Source: Pirellula staleyi DSM 6068 | GTDB taxonomy: Bacteria; Planctomycetota; Planctomycetia; Pirellulales; Pirellulaceae | NCBI GenBank assembly: GCA_945900945.1 | Contig: CAMDKL010000035.1 | Coordinates: forward strand, 1 to 42,456 | DNA: 42,456 nt | Direction of reading: 5' to 3' | Shown here: in pieces, positions 24,389 through 31,868 of the stretch | How positions within the stretch are numbered: position 1 is the first letter of the stretch | How the letters are laid out: every line of letters starts with the position of its first letter | Notes under the pieces: model-generated | Database searches by the model: none | The model's input: only the letters and a program-made list of their open reading frames with translations | What the model was told of the DNA's origin: nothing | Program-made: the position numbers and the translations under genes

Positions 24389-25537
24389 ATGAAAATAGAA
24401 CTTAATAAAATCGACCGCTATGCATTCTCAAGTGGCGTTTTGGACTTCGCAGTCATGGCAGATGGACTGCGGCTTTATGCAGCTTGTATGAACGGCATTT
24501 ATGAATTGCAATTCGAGGACTCGGCAAAGGAAAAAGCCAAACCAAAACGAATTGGTCGGCAAGGAAGCTACGTTTCAAGCGTCGCCTTGATTGAATCAAC
24601 ACAAACGCTTCTTACTGCAGCATACGATGGAAGCTTTCAGATTCGTGATCTTGCCGGATCGATGGCAGTTCCAGCCACCGTTGATGTAAACGACAATATT
24701 GAAAGCAAGCCACAATCGGCGGCGATCCTACCGCGACTTTCGGAACGCATACACAGTTTCTGGTCCTGGGACATGGCATTGTCACCCGATCAACGCCTCG
24801 TGGCATCGGTATCGGGACAGTATTTGGCTGGTGCAGAAGACTACGCACCCTTGGCATCCCATGAACCCACTGTGAAAATCATCGAGGCGGCGACTGGCAA
24901 GTTAGTACACGCTTTCGATATGTTGCCTTCGGTGCAGTGCGTTGCATTTGATGTTTCATCTCGCTACGTCGCCGCCGGAAACCTCATGGGTGATTTAGCG
25001 GTATGGGAGGTAGAAAGCGGACGGCAATTGGCACAATGGCGAAGCAAGGCGTTTACGAGCTGGGGGATCATCAAGAGCCATTGCTATATCGGTGGCGTAT
25101 TTGCCATTTCCTTTTCGCCAGATAGTGAGTCCCTTTACGCTGCTGGCATGGGTGATATGAAGGACCCGATGGCTGGCAATGGAAGGCAGTTATGGCAGCG
25201 CTTTGATTGGCGAAAGTCGCCCGTGGAGATGAAACAAGAAACGGTAGCCTCCCAAGCTGGCGAGGGGCTGATGGAAACGTTGGCATGGCATCCGAGTGGC
25301 AATCATTTTGCAATGGCAGGTCGATTGCGAGGGGGCAGATGGAACCTCGGCATTTTTGACGCAGCAACCGGGCAATTGATTGGCGAGGCCAAAACTGGCA
25401 TGCGAATCACCACGGCGAAATATAGTCCAGACGGTGAAATTCTTTACTTGGGTGGTATGCAAGGACAGCCAGGTCCGAAAGAGAATCGTTTCCCCGACTT
25501 CGGATACCTGGAACGCTATCGCGTCAATGTGGGATAG
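24389..25537 (+). CDS. WD40-repeat beta-propeller protein
   Basis: The 382-aa protein consists of beta-propeller repeats: ALSPDQRLVASVSG, VAFDVSSRYVAAGNLMGDLAVWEV, AISFSPDSESLYAAG, LAWHPSGNHFAMAGRL, AKYSPDGEILYLGG. There is no signal peptide, so a cytoplasmic site is likely unless export is unconventional. WD40 proteins commonly follow DUF1501 genes in planctomycetes, and the spacing of 11 bp marks it as the third gene of the operon. A TTG at 24374, overlapping the DUF1501 stop, would add five residues; I chose the ATG. Its partner is unknown. Confidence 0.82.
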   Translation: MKIELNKIDRYAFSSGVLDFAVMADGLRLYAACMNGIYELQFEDSAKEKAKPKRIGRQGSYVSSVALIESTQTLLTAAYDGSFQIRDLAGSMAVPATVDVNDNIESKPQSAAILPRLSERIHSFWSWDMALSPDQRLVASVSGQYLAGAEDYAPLASHEPTVKIIEAATGKLVHAFDMLPSVQCVAFDVSSRYVAAGNLMGDLAVWEVESGRQLAQWRSKAFTSWGIIKSHCYIGGVFAISFSPDSESLYAAGMGDMKDPMAGNGRQLWQRFDWRKSPVEMKQETVASQAGEGLMETLAWHPSGNHFAMAGRLRGGRWNLGIFDAATGQLIGEAKTGMRITTAKYSPDGEILYLGGMQGQPGPKENRFPDFGYLERYRVNVG

Positions 25538-25614
25538 GTTGCAGTTCCAATATTTCTATTTCTTCTATCTTTTCAGTGTCCTGACACATTGGAAGCCGAT
25601 CCCTTTTTTTCGGC

Positions 25615-25620
25615 TATACT
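25615..25620 (+). promoter_or_regulatory. -10 box directly upstream of the ABC exporter start codon
   Basis: TATACT ends 6 bases before the ATG at 25627. A start site at normal distance would fall on or next to the A of the start codon, giving a leaderless mRNA. No good -35 is visible. Confidence 0.4.
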
Positions 25621-25626
25621 TGCGAC

Positions 25627-26673
25627 ATGTCTATTATCGAAATTGAGCAGCTGGCAAAGTCGTACCGGGTCTACCAAAAAAAAGAAGGGCTTCGCGAAGC
25701 GTTGCGCGGGCTCTGGCATCGTGAATACAAAGACGTTAATGCAGTAAAAAATATTTCCCTGCGTGTCGAACCAGGTGAGTTTGTCGCATTTTTGGGTCCC
25801 AATGGGGCGGGCAAAACGACCACGCTGAAATTGCTCTCAGGAGTCATCCACCCCACCAACGGTTCGGCCACGGTGATGGGATTTGTCCCATGGGAACGCA
25901 GCCTCGAATATCGGCGAAGATTTGCTCTCGTGATGGGCCAGAAAAATCAACTCTGGTGGGATCTGCCAGCCCAGGAATCGTTTCGGCTACACCAGCAGAT
26001 TTACCAAATCGGTTCCAGCGATTTCAAGAAAACGATGGATGAGTTGACGAGTCTGCTCACCGTCCAGGACCTGTTGGGGCGTCCTATCCGCGAACTGTCC
26101 CTTGGCGAAAGGATGAAAATGGAGCTGATCGCGGCACTGCTCCATCGGCCCGAAGTTTTGTTTCTGGATGAACCCACGATCGGATTGGACGTTATCGCTC
26201 AACACAACATCCAACAGTTCTTGAAATTCTATCAAGCGGAACGCGGGATTACGATCTTACTGACGAGCCACTACATGAAGGATATCGCGGCGCTCTGCAA
26301 ACGGGTGGTCGTTATCGCGCAAGGTCAAATCCAATACGATGGTTCGCTTAGCGGAATCGTCGATAGTTTCTCAGGCGATAAGATCATCACTTTGCAATTG
26401 GCGGTTGGGCAATCCGATACCGGGCTCGAACGGTATGGGAAGTTGGAAAAGATCGCGATGCCACGTGTGTCATTTCGGTGCCCACGAAGCGAGGTTTCCA
26501 AGTCGCTCGGGGAGATTTTGAACAACTATCAAATCGACGATATCGCGGTCGAAGACCCACCGTTGGAGGAGACCATTGGAAAACTTTTTACTCATGTATC
26601 GAAAGAGGACTCCAGCGCCTTGACGGAATCATCAGACGTTCGACCGAATGGCATGGCGGCAAACAAGCCATGA
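25627..26673 (+). CDS. ABC-2 type exporter ATP-binding protein
   Basis: The 348-aa ATPase has Walker A GPNGAGKTT (about 57-65), Q-loop in MGQKNQLWWDLP, signature LSLGE (in place of LSGGE), Walker B VLFLDEPTIGLD, and H-loop LTSHYM. Daunorubicin-resistance (DrrA/CcmA)-like ATPases with MGQ.NQLWWDLP serve ABC-2 permeases of the PF06182 kind. An extra C-terminal domain (about 245-348) is typical for the subgroup. It overlaps the permease start by 4 bp (ATGA). The cargo is unknown. Confidence 0.92.
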   Translation: MSIIEIEQLAKSYRVYQKKEGLREALRGLWHREYKDVNAVKNISLRVEPGEFVAFLGPNGAGKTTTLKLLSGVIHPTNGSATVMGFVPWERSLEYRRRFALVMGQKNQLWWDLPAQESFRLHQQIYQIGSSDFKKTMDELTSLLTVQDLLGRPIRELSLGERMKMELIAALLHRPEVLFLDEPTIGLDVIAQHNIQQFLKFYQAERGITILLTSHYMKDIAALCKRVVVIAQGQIQYDGSLSGIVDSFSGDKIITLQLAVGQSDTGLERYGKLEKIAMPRVSFRCPRSEVSKSLGEILNNYQIDDIAVEDPPLEETIGKLFTHVSKEDSSALTESSDVRPNGMAANKP

Positions 26674-27533
26674 GCGATTCACATTCATCGAAGAGTAAAG
26701 CTACGGATACCATTAAGACACGATGGATGATTTTGCAAATTGCGCTCGCGGAGAGACTTGCATACCGTGGCGATTTTGTGCTCGGCACGCTAGTGCGTTT
26801 TTTGCCAATTATCACTCAAATCTTTTTGTGGTGGGCCATTTTTCAGTCGATCAATCCGAATGATCCCAATGTTGGACGATTGTCCGGTTTTTCATTTCAA
26901 GACATGGTCGCGTATTATTTGCTCACCATGGTTGGTAGGGCATTTTCGTCGATGCCCGGTCTATCATCCAGCATCGGCGTAAAGATTCGGGATGGCGAGA
27001 TCAAAAAATTCCTCGTTCAACCTGTGGATTTACTCACTTTTCTATTCTGGTCGCGCGTGGCTCACAAGATCGCGTACTTCTCGATTTCAACACTTCCTTT
27101 TGCGATCGTGTTCTATCTGTGTCGAAGTTACTTCACGCTCGGATGGCCAGATCCATGGACATTGGCAGCTTTTGTGGCTTCGTTGTTCCTGAGTTTTGCG
27201 TTAGGGTTTTATTTGGAAGCATGCATCGGATTGATCGGTTTTTGGATGCTCGAGGTATCGTCGCTGCTCTTCGTTTATATGCTGTTCCAGTTCTTCTTGT
27301 CGGGACACATGTTCCCTCTTGATATTTTGCCGGAACCGTTTCTGTCGATAGTGAGCTTTCTGCCTATCAAATACCTAGCGTATTTTCCAGCAGCGGTTTT
27401 TTTGGGAAAAGTTCAAGGGACTAAATTGGTGATCGACATGGGATTGCTGGTCGCTTGGACTGTTTTTTTCCTTGCCCTGTCGCAAATCATTTATCGCCGC
27501 GGGCTGAAACGGTACAGCGGCTACGGCGGATAG
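26670..27533 (+). CDS. ABC-2 family transporter permease
   Basis: The 287-aa protein has six hydrophobic segments (about 37-58, 72-90, 120-145, 150-175, 180-205 and 250-275) and the family phrases IRDGEIKKFLVQPVD and FLPIKYLAYFPAAVFLGK. It is the membrane partner of the preceding ATPase; the ATG overlaps its TGA. The frame extends upstream inside the ATPase gene, but that part is a shadow. Many loci of this family carry a second permease gene; none follows, since a convergent DUF1573 gene ends 24 bp later. Confidence 0.88.
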   Translation: MSDSHSSKSKATDTIKTRWMILQIALAERLAYRGDFVLGTLVRFLPIITQIFLWWAIFQSINPNDPNVGRLSGFSFQDMVAYYLLTMVGRAFSSMPGLSSSIGVKIRDGEIKKFLVQPVDLLTFLFWSRVAHKIAYFSISTLPFAIVFYLCRSYFTLGWPDPWTLAAFVASLFLSFALGFYLEACIGLIGFWMLEVSSLLFVYMLFQFFLSGHMFPLDILPEPFLSIVSFLPIKYLAYFPAAVFLGKVQGTKLVIDMGLLVAWTVFFLALSQIIYRRGLKRYSGYGG

Positions 27534-27556
27534 TCGGCTTAGAAATGTCCGATTTA

Positions 27557-28558
27557 TTAATGAACGACGCGGCCAGCAACGGTGACTTCGACTGACATAT
27601 CGGCACCCAGTGAAGTCTTTACGATAATTTTTTGTTTGAGCGATCCAGTGTCCTGGTCGTCGATTAGATCGCCGGTAAAACTAAAGGGTATGACATGAAC
27701 TGTTTTCAGGCCCTGTGGTAATTTGAAAACAAATCGACCATCAAGGCAATCGACGCTAGTGATCGAAAACGGCTTCTTTGATCGCACAAGGAGTCTGTTT
27801 TGAACCGACTTGCCCTCGCCGACGTCACCCAAAGCAACAAAGGTGGGAGAAATGGAGACGGGCGGAATGACCCGAGCGTTTACTGGTAGAGTAAACTGCT
27901 CATTCTTTTCATCGTTGGTAAGAACAATCAATTCGTCAAGGATGTCACCGACCGGGGCGTTGTCCTTTGCTGTGATATGCAAGAGGTAGTTCGTTTGTGA
28001 ACCATTCCGTTGGATCGGATCCAATCGCACCTCAATGTATTCACTGTTTCCCCGGATGTCCAGAATCTTCCAGTCGCGACGGCCAGCATACGATATCTTC
28101 AAGTCCAAGACTTTTTTGACACCCAATTCGATGTCGCCAAAGCGAACTTCGCCCGGCTCGACGACGATATCCGAACGAATCGTCCCTCCTACCGTCAGCT
28201 TCACTTCTGCGTAGTACGGACGGTCAATAACCACCGTAATCTCGGCGGTCTTCGTTCCAATAAACGATCGAGTATTGAACTGCGCGATCACTTCACCCTT
28301 TTCCCACGACTTGAGCGTTTTTTTGGTCAAGACGGGATGGGTGCAACCACAACTGCTTCGTACAGCCGCAATATGAACGTCTTCTTCAAAGCAGTTTTCG
28401 ATGACAAAGGAGTGCTCTGTCTTTGCATTGCGGCTCACAGTTCCGAAGTGGTGATGCGTTTCTGAAAATAGCTTTTGGCCCCACTGTTCGGCCTGGGCGG
28501 TAGATACGCTTGTTAAAACCGTGCAAGCAATAGCAGCAACAATAATGCGATAGATCAT
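27557..28558 (-). CDS. DUF1573 domain secreted protein
   Basis: The 333-aa protein has a signal peptide (about 1-23, ending AQA). The DUF1573 N-terminal block is clear: FGTVSRNAKTEHSFVIEN, RSSCGCTHPVL (CGC motif near 69-71), and VIAQFNTRSFIG. Two more Ig-like beta repeats follow, with repeated strands such as VEPGEVRFGDIELG and ISPTFVALGDVGEG. DUF1573 proteins are periplasmic or surface beta-sandwich proteins, abundant in planctomycetes and Bacteroidetes, with no proven function. It is divergent from the photolyase gene. Confidence 0.85.
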   Translation of the reverse strand: MIYRIIVAAIACTVLTSVSTAQAEQWGQKLFSETHHHFGTVSRNAKTEHSFVIENCFEEDVHIAAVRSSCGCTHPVLTKKTLKSWEKGEVIAQFNTRSFIGTKTAEITVVIDRPYYAEVKLTVGGTIRSDIVVEPGEVRFGDIELGVKKVLDLKISYAGRRDWKILDIRGNSEYIEVRLDPIQRNGSQTNYLLHITAKDNAPVGDILDELIVLTNDEKNEQFTLPVNARVIPPVSISPTFVALGDVGEGKSVQNRLLVRSKKPFSITSVDCLDGRFVFKLPQGLKTVHVIPFSFTGDLIDDQDTGSLKQKIIVKTSLGADMSVEVTVAGRVVH

Positions 28559-28605
28559 CCGGACGTTCTCTCGTAGACGGGCAATATCGACAATAGGAAT
28601 TCAAT

Positions 28606-28618
28606 TGGGGGACCCCCA
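28606..28618. promoter_or_regulatory. Short palindrome between divergent genes
   Basis: TGGGGG-A-CCCCCA is a 13-bp palindrome with 6-bp arms in the 221-bp gap between DUF1573 (-) and the photolyase (+). It could be an operator; it is too short to be sure. Confidence 0.2.
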
Positions 28619-28714
28619 TGCAGAGCTTCTTTGATCGGCATATTCTCCGCATTAGATTCGTTTTGTTTACCAAAATGAATCCAGCTATTTCCCATCCAAC
28701 GCAAAATGCCACAA

Positions 28715-28742
28715 TTGCCACTTTCCTAAAGGTTACTATGCT
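28715..28742 (+). promoter_or_regulatory. Putative sigma70-type promoter for the photolyase
   Basis: TTGCCA at 28715-28720 and TATGCT at 28737-28742 with a 16-bp spacer put the start near 28749, about 31 bases before the ATG at 28780. Found by eye only. Confidence 0.45.
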
Positions 28743-28779
28743 TAAAAGACCCAAAACAAATCGCTAGCAAAAGCTCTCT

Positions 28780-30261
28780 ATGATCTCGAAATCCATTTCC
28801 TCTGTTCCTTCTGTTCGAATTCGAACGTTGAATCCATTTCCAGTAGATCCAGCTGGCAAATTCGTGTTGTATTGGATGACGGCTTACCGCCGTACCCATT
28901 TCAATTTCGCATTGCAACGAGCAGTTGAGTTAGCCAATCGACTTCGTAAACCACTTGTGATTTTCGAAGCAATTCGATGCAATTATCGGTGGGCGAGTGA
29001 TCGATTCCATCAGTTCATGCTGGACGGTATGTTGGACAACGCGACAGCGACGCAGTCAACCAACGCGACTTACTGTGCCTATGTCGAACCGTGTGCGAAC
29101 GAAGGCAAGGGATTAATGGAATCCTTCGCGTCACTAGCTTGCGCAATTGTTACGGACGACTTTCCCTGTTTTTTTCATCCTGCGCTTTACCAGCGGATCG
29201 CGAGTCAATGGCATTGTGCAATAGAGTTGGTAGACAGCAATACCATTGTTCCCATGCGTTGCACCGATCGGACCTTCACGGTCGCCCATTCGTATCGTCG
29301 CTATATGCAGAAGGAAATATTCAAGGAGATGCCAGAGTTTCCGGTTGAGAATCCACTCGATTTTCTCACCGTTCCAAAACTTGAAAAATTGCCATCAGAA
29401 ATTATTTCTGCGTGGCGGGTTTGGGATGCCAAACAGGTGGCAAAGCAACTGAGGGCAGTTTTATTGAGTTCGATACCGATCGATCACTCATTGACATTAG
29501 CAAACGAAACAGGCGGTTCACTTGAAGCGAGAAAAGTCTTGAGCAGGTTCATCCGTCAAAGACTAGGGGACTACTCGGAGGCACGCAATGAGCCCGAGCA
29601 AGAGGGCTCAAGTTGTCTTTCAGCCTATTTGCATTTTGGGTATGTGAGTCCCCACGAGGTCTTCGAGAAAATTGTTACGGTCACGAAGTGGACGCCATCG
29701 AAGCTCAACAAGCCAAATGGCAAGAAAGACGGGTTTTGGAATATGGGGTCCAATGCGGAGGCGTTCATGGACCAAATGATGACTTGGCGAGAAATCGGAT
29801 TCAATATGTGTTGGCGAGAACGCAATTACGATCGGTTTGAGTCATTGCCTAGTTGGGCACAGAAGACACTTGACGAGCATGAAAAGGATAAACGTCTGAC
29901 GAAGTACGATCTTGAGCATTTCGAACAGGGGAATACGCACGATCCTCTTTGGAACGCAGCCCAGATGCAGCTTGTCCGCGAAGGTCGCATTCATAACTAC
30001 CTGCGAATGCTTTGGGGCAAGAAGATTCTGCATTGGGCAAAGTCGCCACGGGATGCCTTGCGAATCATGATCGAGCTCAACAACAAGTATGCGTTAGATG
30101 GCCGCGACCCCAATTCGTATAGCGGCATTTTTTGGGTGCTAGGTAGATACGATCGGGCGTGGGGACCGGAACGTCCTATCTTTGGCAAGGTTCGATACAT
30201 GACTAGCGAATCGACCCAGAATAAATACCACGTCCATAGCTATATCCAGAAGTACTCTTAA
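28780..30261 (+). CDS. Class II CPD photolyase (deoxyribodipyrimidine photolyase)
   Basis: The 493-aa flavoprotein repairs cyclobutane pyrimidine dimers with blue or near-UV light. Class II marks are clear: VLYWMTAYRRTHFNFAL near the N-terminus (class I has different wording) and YLHFGYVSPHEVFE. The C-terminal FAD/DNA-binding block MLWGKKILHWAKSP, ELNNKYALDGRDPNSYSG and WVLGRYDRAWGPERPIFG is nearly diagnostic. The length is normal for the class. A sigma70-like promoter sits just upstream. Its presence fits an organism exposed to sunlight in surface water. Confidence 0.93.
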   Translation: MISKSISSVPSVRIRTLNPFPVDPAGKFVLYWMTAYRRTHFNFALQRAVELANRLRKPLVIFEAIRCNYRWASDRFHQFMLDGMLDNATATQSTNATYCAYVEPCANEGKGLMESFASLACAIVTDDFPCFFHPALYQRIASQWHCAIELVDSNTIVPMRCTDRTFTVAHSYRRYMQKEIFKEMPEFPVENPLDFLTVPKLEKLPSEIISAWRVWDAKQVAKQLRAVLLSSIPIDHSLTLANETGGSLEARKVLSRFIRQRLGDYSEARNEPEQEGSSCLSAYLHFGYVSPHEVFEKIVTVTKWTPSKLNKPNGKKDGFWNMGSNAEAFMDQMMTWREIGFNMCWRERNYDRFESLPSWAQKTLDEHEKDKRLTKYDLEHFEQGNTHDPLWNAAQMQLVREGRIHNYLRMLWGKKILHWAKSPRDALRIMIELNNKYALDGRDPNSYSGIFWVLGRYDRAWGPERPIFGKVRYMTSESTQNKYHVHSYIQKYS

Positions 30262-30352
30262 TGATGACCAGCACGCTGAGGTCGCAAAAGAACTGGATCA
30301 ACATGTGCTCGCGCAGAATATAATGCGTAGTTCAAACCCCGACGAATGAACT

Positions 30353-31798
30353 TCAGGATGCGATTGCTTTTTGCCCTGTAACTGCTTCTAACTCAGCCAT
30401 CTCGGCTTCCCATTCGTGATTGCGAAAAGCACCTTCCCATTTCGTAATGACTACGGTGGCAAGACAATTCCCGATAACGTTCACCGTGGTACGAGCCATA
30501 TCCATCAATTCATCGACGCCGAGAATTAGTATGACACCTTCGACCGGAAGGTTGAATGATGCCAGCGTTCCGAGTAAGATCACGAGAGAGGCACGCGGAA
30601 CGCCAGCGACACCTTTCGATGTTAGCATGAGGGTCAGCATCATCATGATTTGCTGAGTCCAGGTGAGTTCGATGCCGGCTGCTTGAGCAACAAAAATGGA
30701 TGCTATGGCAAGATAAAGGGTCGTACCATCGAGATTGAAACTGTAGCCGGTTGGCAAAACAAAGCCGACAATTCTCTGAGGACAGCCAAGACGAACTAAA
30801 TTTTCCATTGCCTTTGGCAGGGCGGATTCGCTCGACGTTGTAGCAAATGCAATTGTGGCTGGTGTCTTTACGGCATCAAAGAAGTCTTTCAATGGAACTT
30901 TGAAAAGCAAAGCGATTGGTAACAAAACCACGACAACAAAGAAAAGGAGCGCTCCATACAGAGTGCCGACCAGCATCGCTAGATTCTTTAAGACTTCGAG
31001 TCCGCTGTGACTAACCGCATACGCCATGGCGGCACCCACTCCGATCGGAGCAAATTTCATCACAAACTCCGTGAAACGGAACATAATGTCCGCCAACGAC
31101 GCACACCATTTCACGATGGGCTCGCTTTTTTCCTTGCCAATGCTCGTAACTGCAAGTGCAAAGATCACCGAAAAAACGACGATCTGCAAGACGTCTCCTT
31201 CTGCCATAGCCTTGATGATTGAAGTAGGTGACAAGTGTGCAATAATATCGCCAAAGGACTGAGGCTTGGCTGGAGGTTCTGGTGCTGTCAGTCCTTTGGC
31301 AACTAAGTTTGCGGCTTCCGCAGTCTTTTGGGAAGCGATTAGCGTTTGTTTTGTCGCTTCAGCCGAGTTGTTTTGGGCGCTAAATTCCTCAGCCTTCTCA
31401 ACTGCTTTGTTTGCCTCTTCTGAAAGAGCTTTCGCGCGATTAGCGAGAACTGATTTGTCTTCGGATTTTGCGACCCCGGCTAGCGAAACGCCTTTACCTG
31501 GCTGGGTGATATTTACGGCCGCGAGGCCAATGAACAATGCGACTGTCGTTACGATCTCAAAATAAATTAGCGATTTCCCTCCAATTCTACCAACTTGTTT
31601 GATGTCGCCCGTTCCTGAAATCCCAATCACCAAAGTTGCGAAAATGAGCGGAGCAATAATCGATTTGATCAGATTCAAGAATAAATTAGAAAGCGGCCTC
31701 GCGGAAAGTCCCCATTGCGGAAGCAACCAACCAACGAAAATTCCGATCACCAACCCAATCAATATTTTCCAAGTCAGCGAAATTCTGGGTAAGGACAT
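30353..31798 (-). CDS. Dicarboxylate/amino acid:cation symporter (DAACS family)
   Basis: The 481-aa transporter is of the GltP/DctA type, importing glutamate, aspartate or C4-dicarboxylates with H+ or Na+. Hallmarks: the Ser-rich hairpin motif TSSESALPKAMENL, the NLDGTTLY substrate-site motif (NMDGT in relatives), and GVAGVPRASLVIL with GVDELMDMARTTVNVIGN at the C-terminal end. ATG 31798 gives the usual short cytoplasmic N-terminus before TM1; the frame extends upstream into the peptidase stop, which I reject. An Ala/Glu/Lys-rich, coiled-coil-like insertion of about 80 residues (roughly 95-180) sits in an extracytoplasmic loop. The gene lies 70 bp downstream of the S9 peptidase on the same strand. 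Confidence 0.9.
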   Translation of the reverse strand: MSLPRISLTWKILIGLVIGIFVGWLLPQWGLSARPLSNLFLNLIKSIIAPLIFATLVIGISGTGDIKQVGRIGGKSLIYFEIVTTVALFIGLAAVNITQPGKGVSLAGVAKSEDKSVLANRAKALSEEANKAVEKAEEFSAQNNSAEATKQTLIASQKTAEAANLVAKGLTAPEPPAKPQSFGDIIAHLSPTSIIKAMAEGDVLQIVVFSVIFALAVTSIGKEKSEPIVKWCASLADIMFRFTEFVMKFAPIGVGAAMAYAVSHSGLEVLKNLAMLVGTLYGALLFFVVVVLLPIALLFKVPLKDFFDAVKTPATIAFATTSSESALPKAMENLVRLGCPQRIVGFVLPTGYSFNLDGTTLYLAIASIFVAQAAGIELTWTQQIMMMLTLMLTSKGVAGVPRASLVILLGTLASFNLPVEGVILILGVDELMDMARTTVNVIGNCLATVVITKWEGAFRNHEWEAEMAELEAVTGQKAIAS

Positions 31799-31868
31799 AT
31801 AGAACGACGGCTTTTTCGATTGGAGTTGAACGGCGGCGGAGATTGCAGCTCTGGTTGAGTGCGAATTT

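Noticed and set aside
30263-30351. Short acidic open frame after the photolyase stop
   Set aside because: Thirty codons without a start or family match; a missed frameshift in the photolyase is unlikely since its C-terminus is complete.
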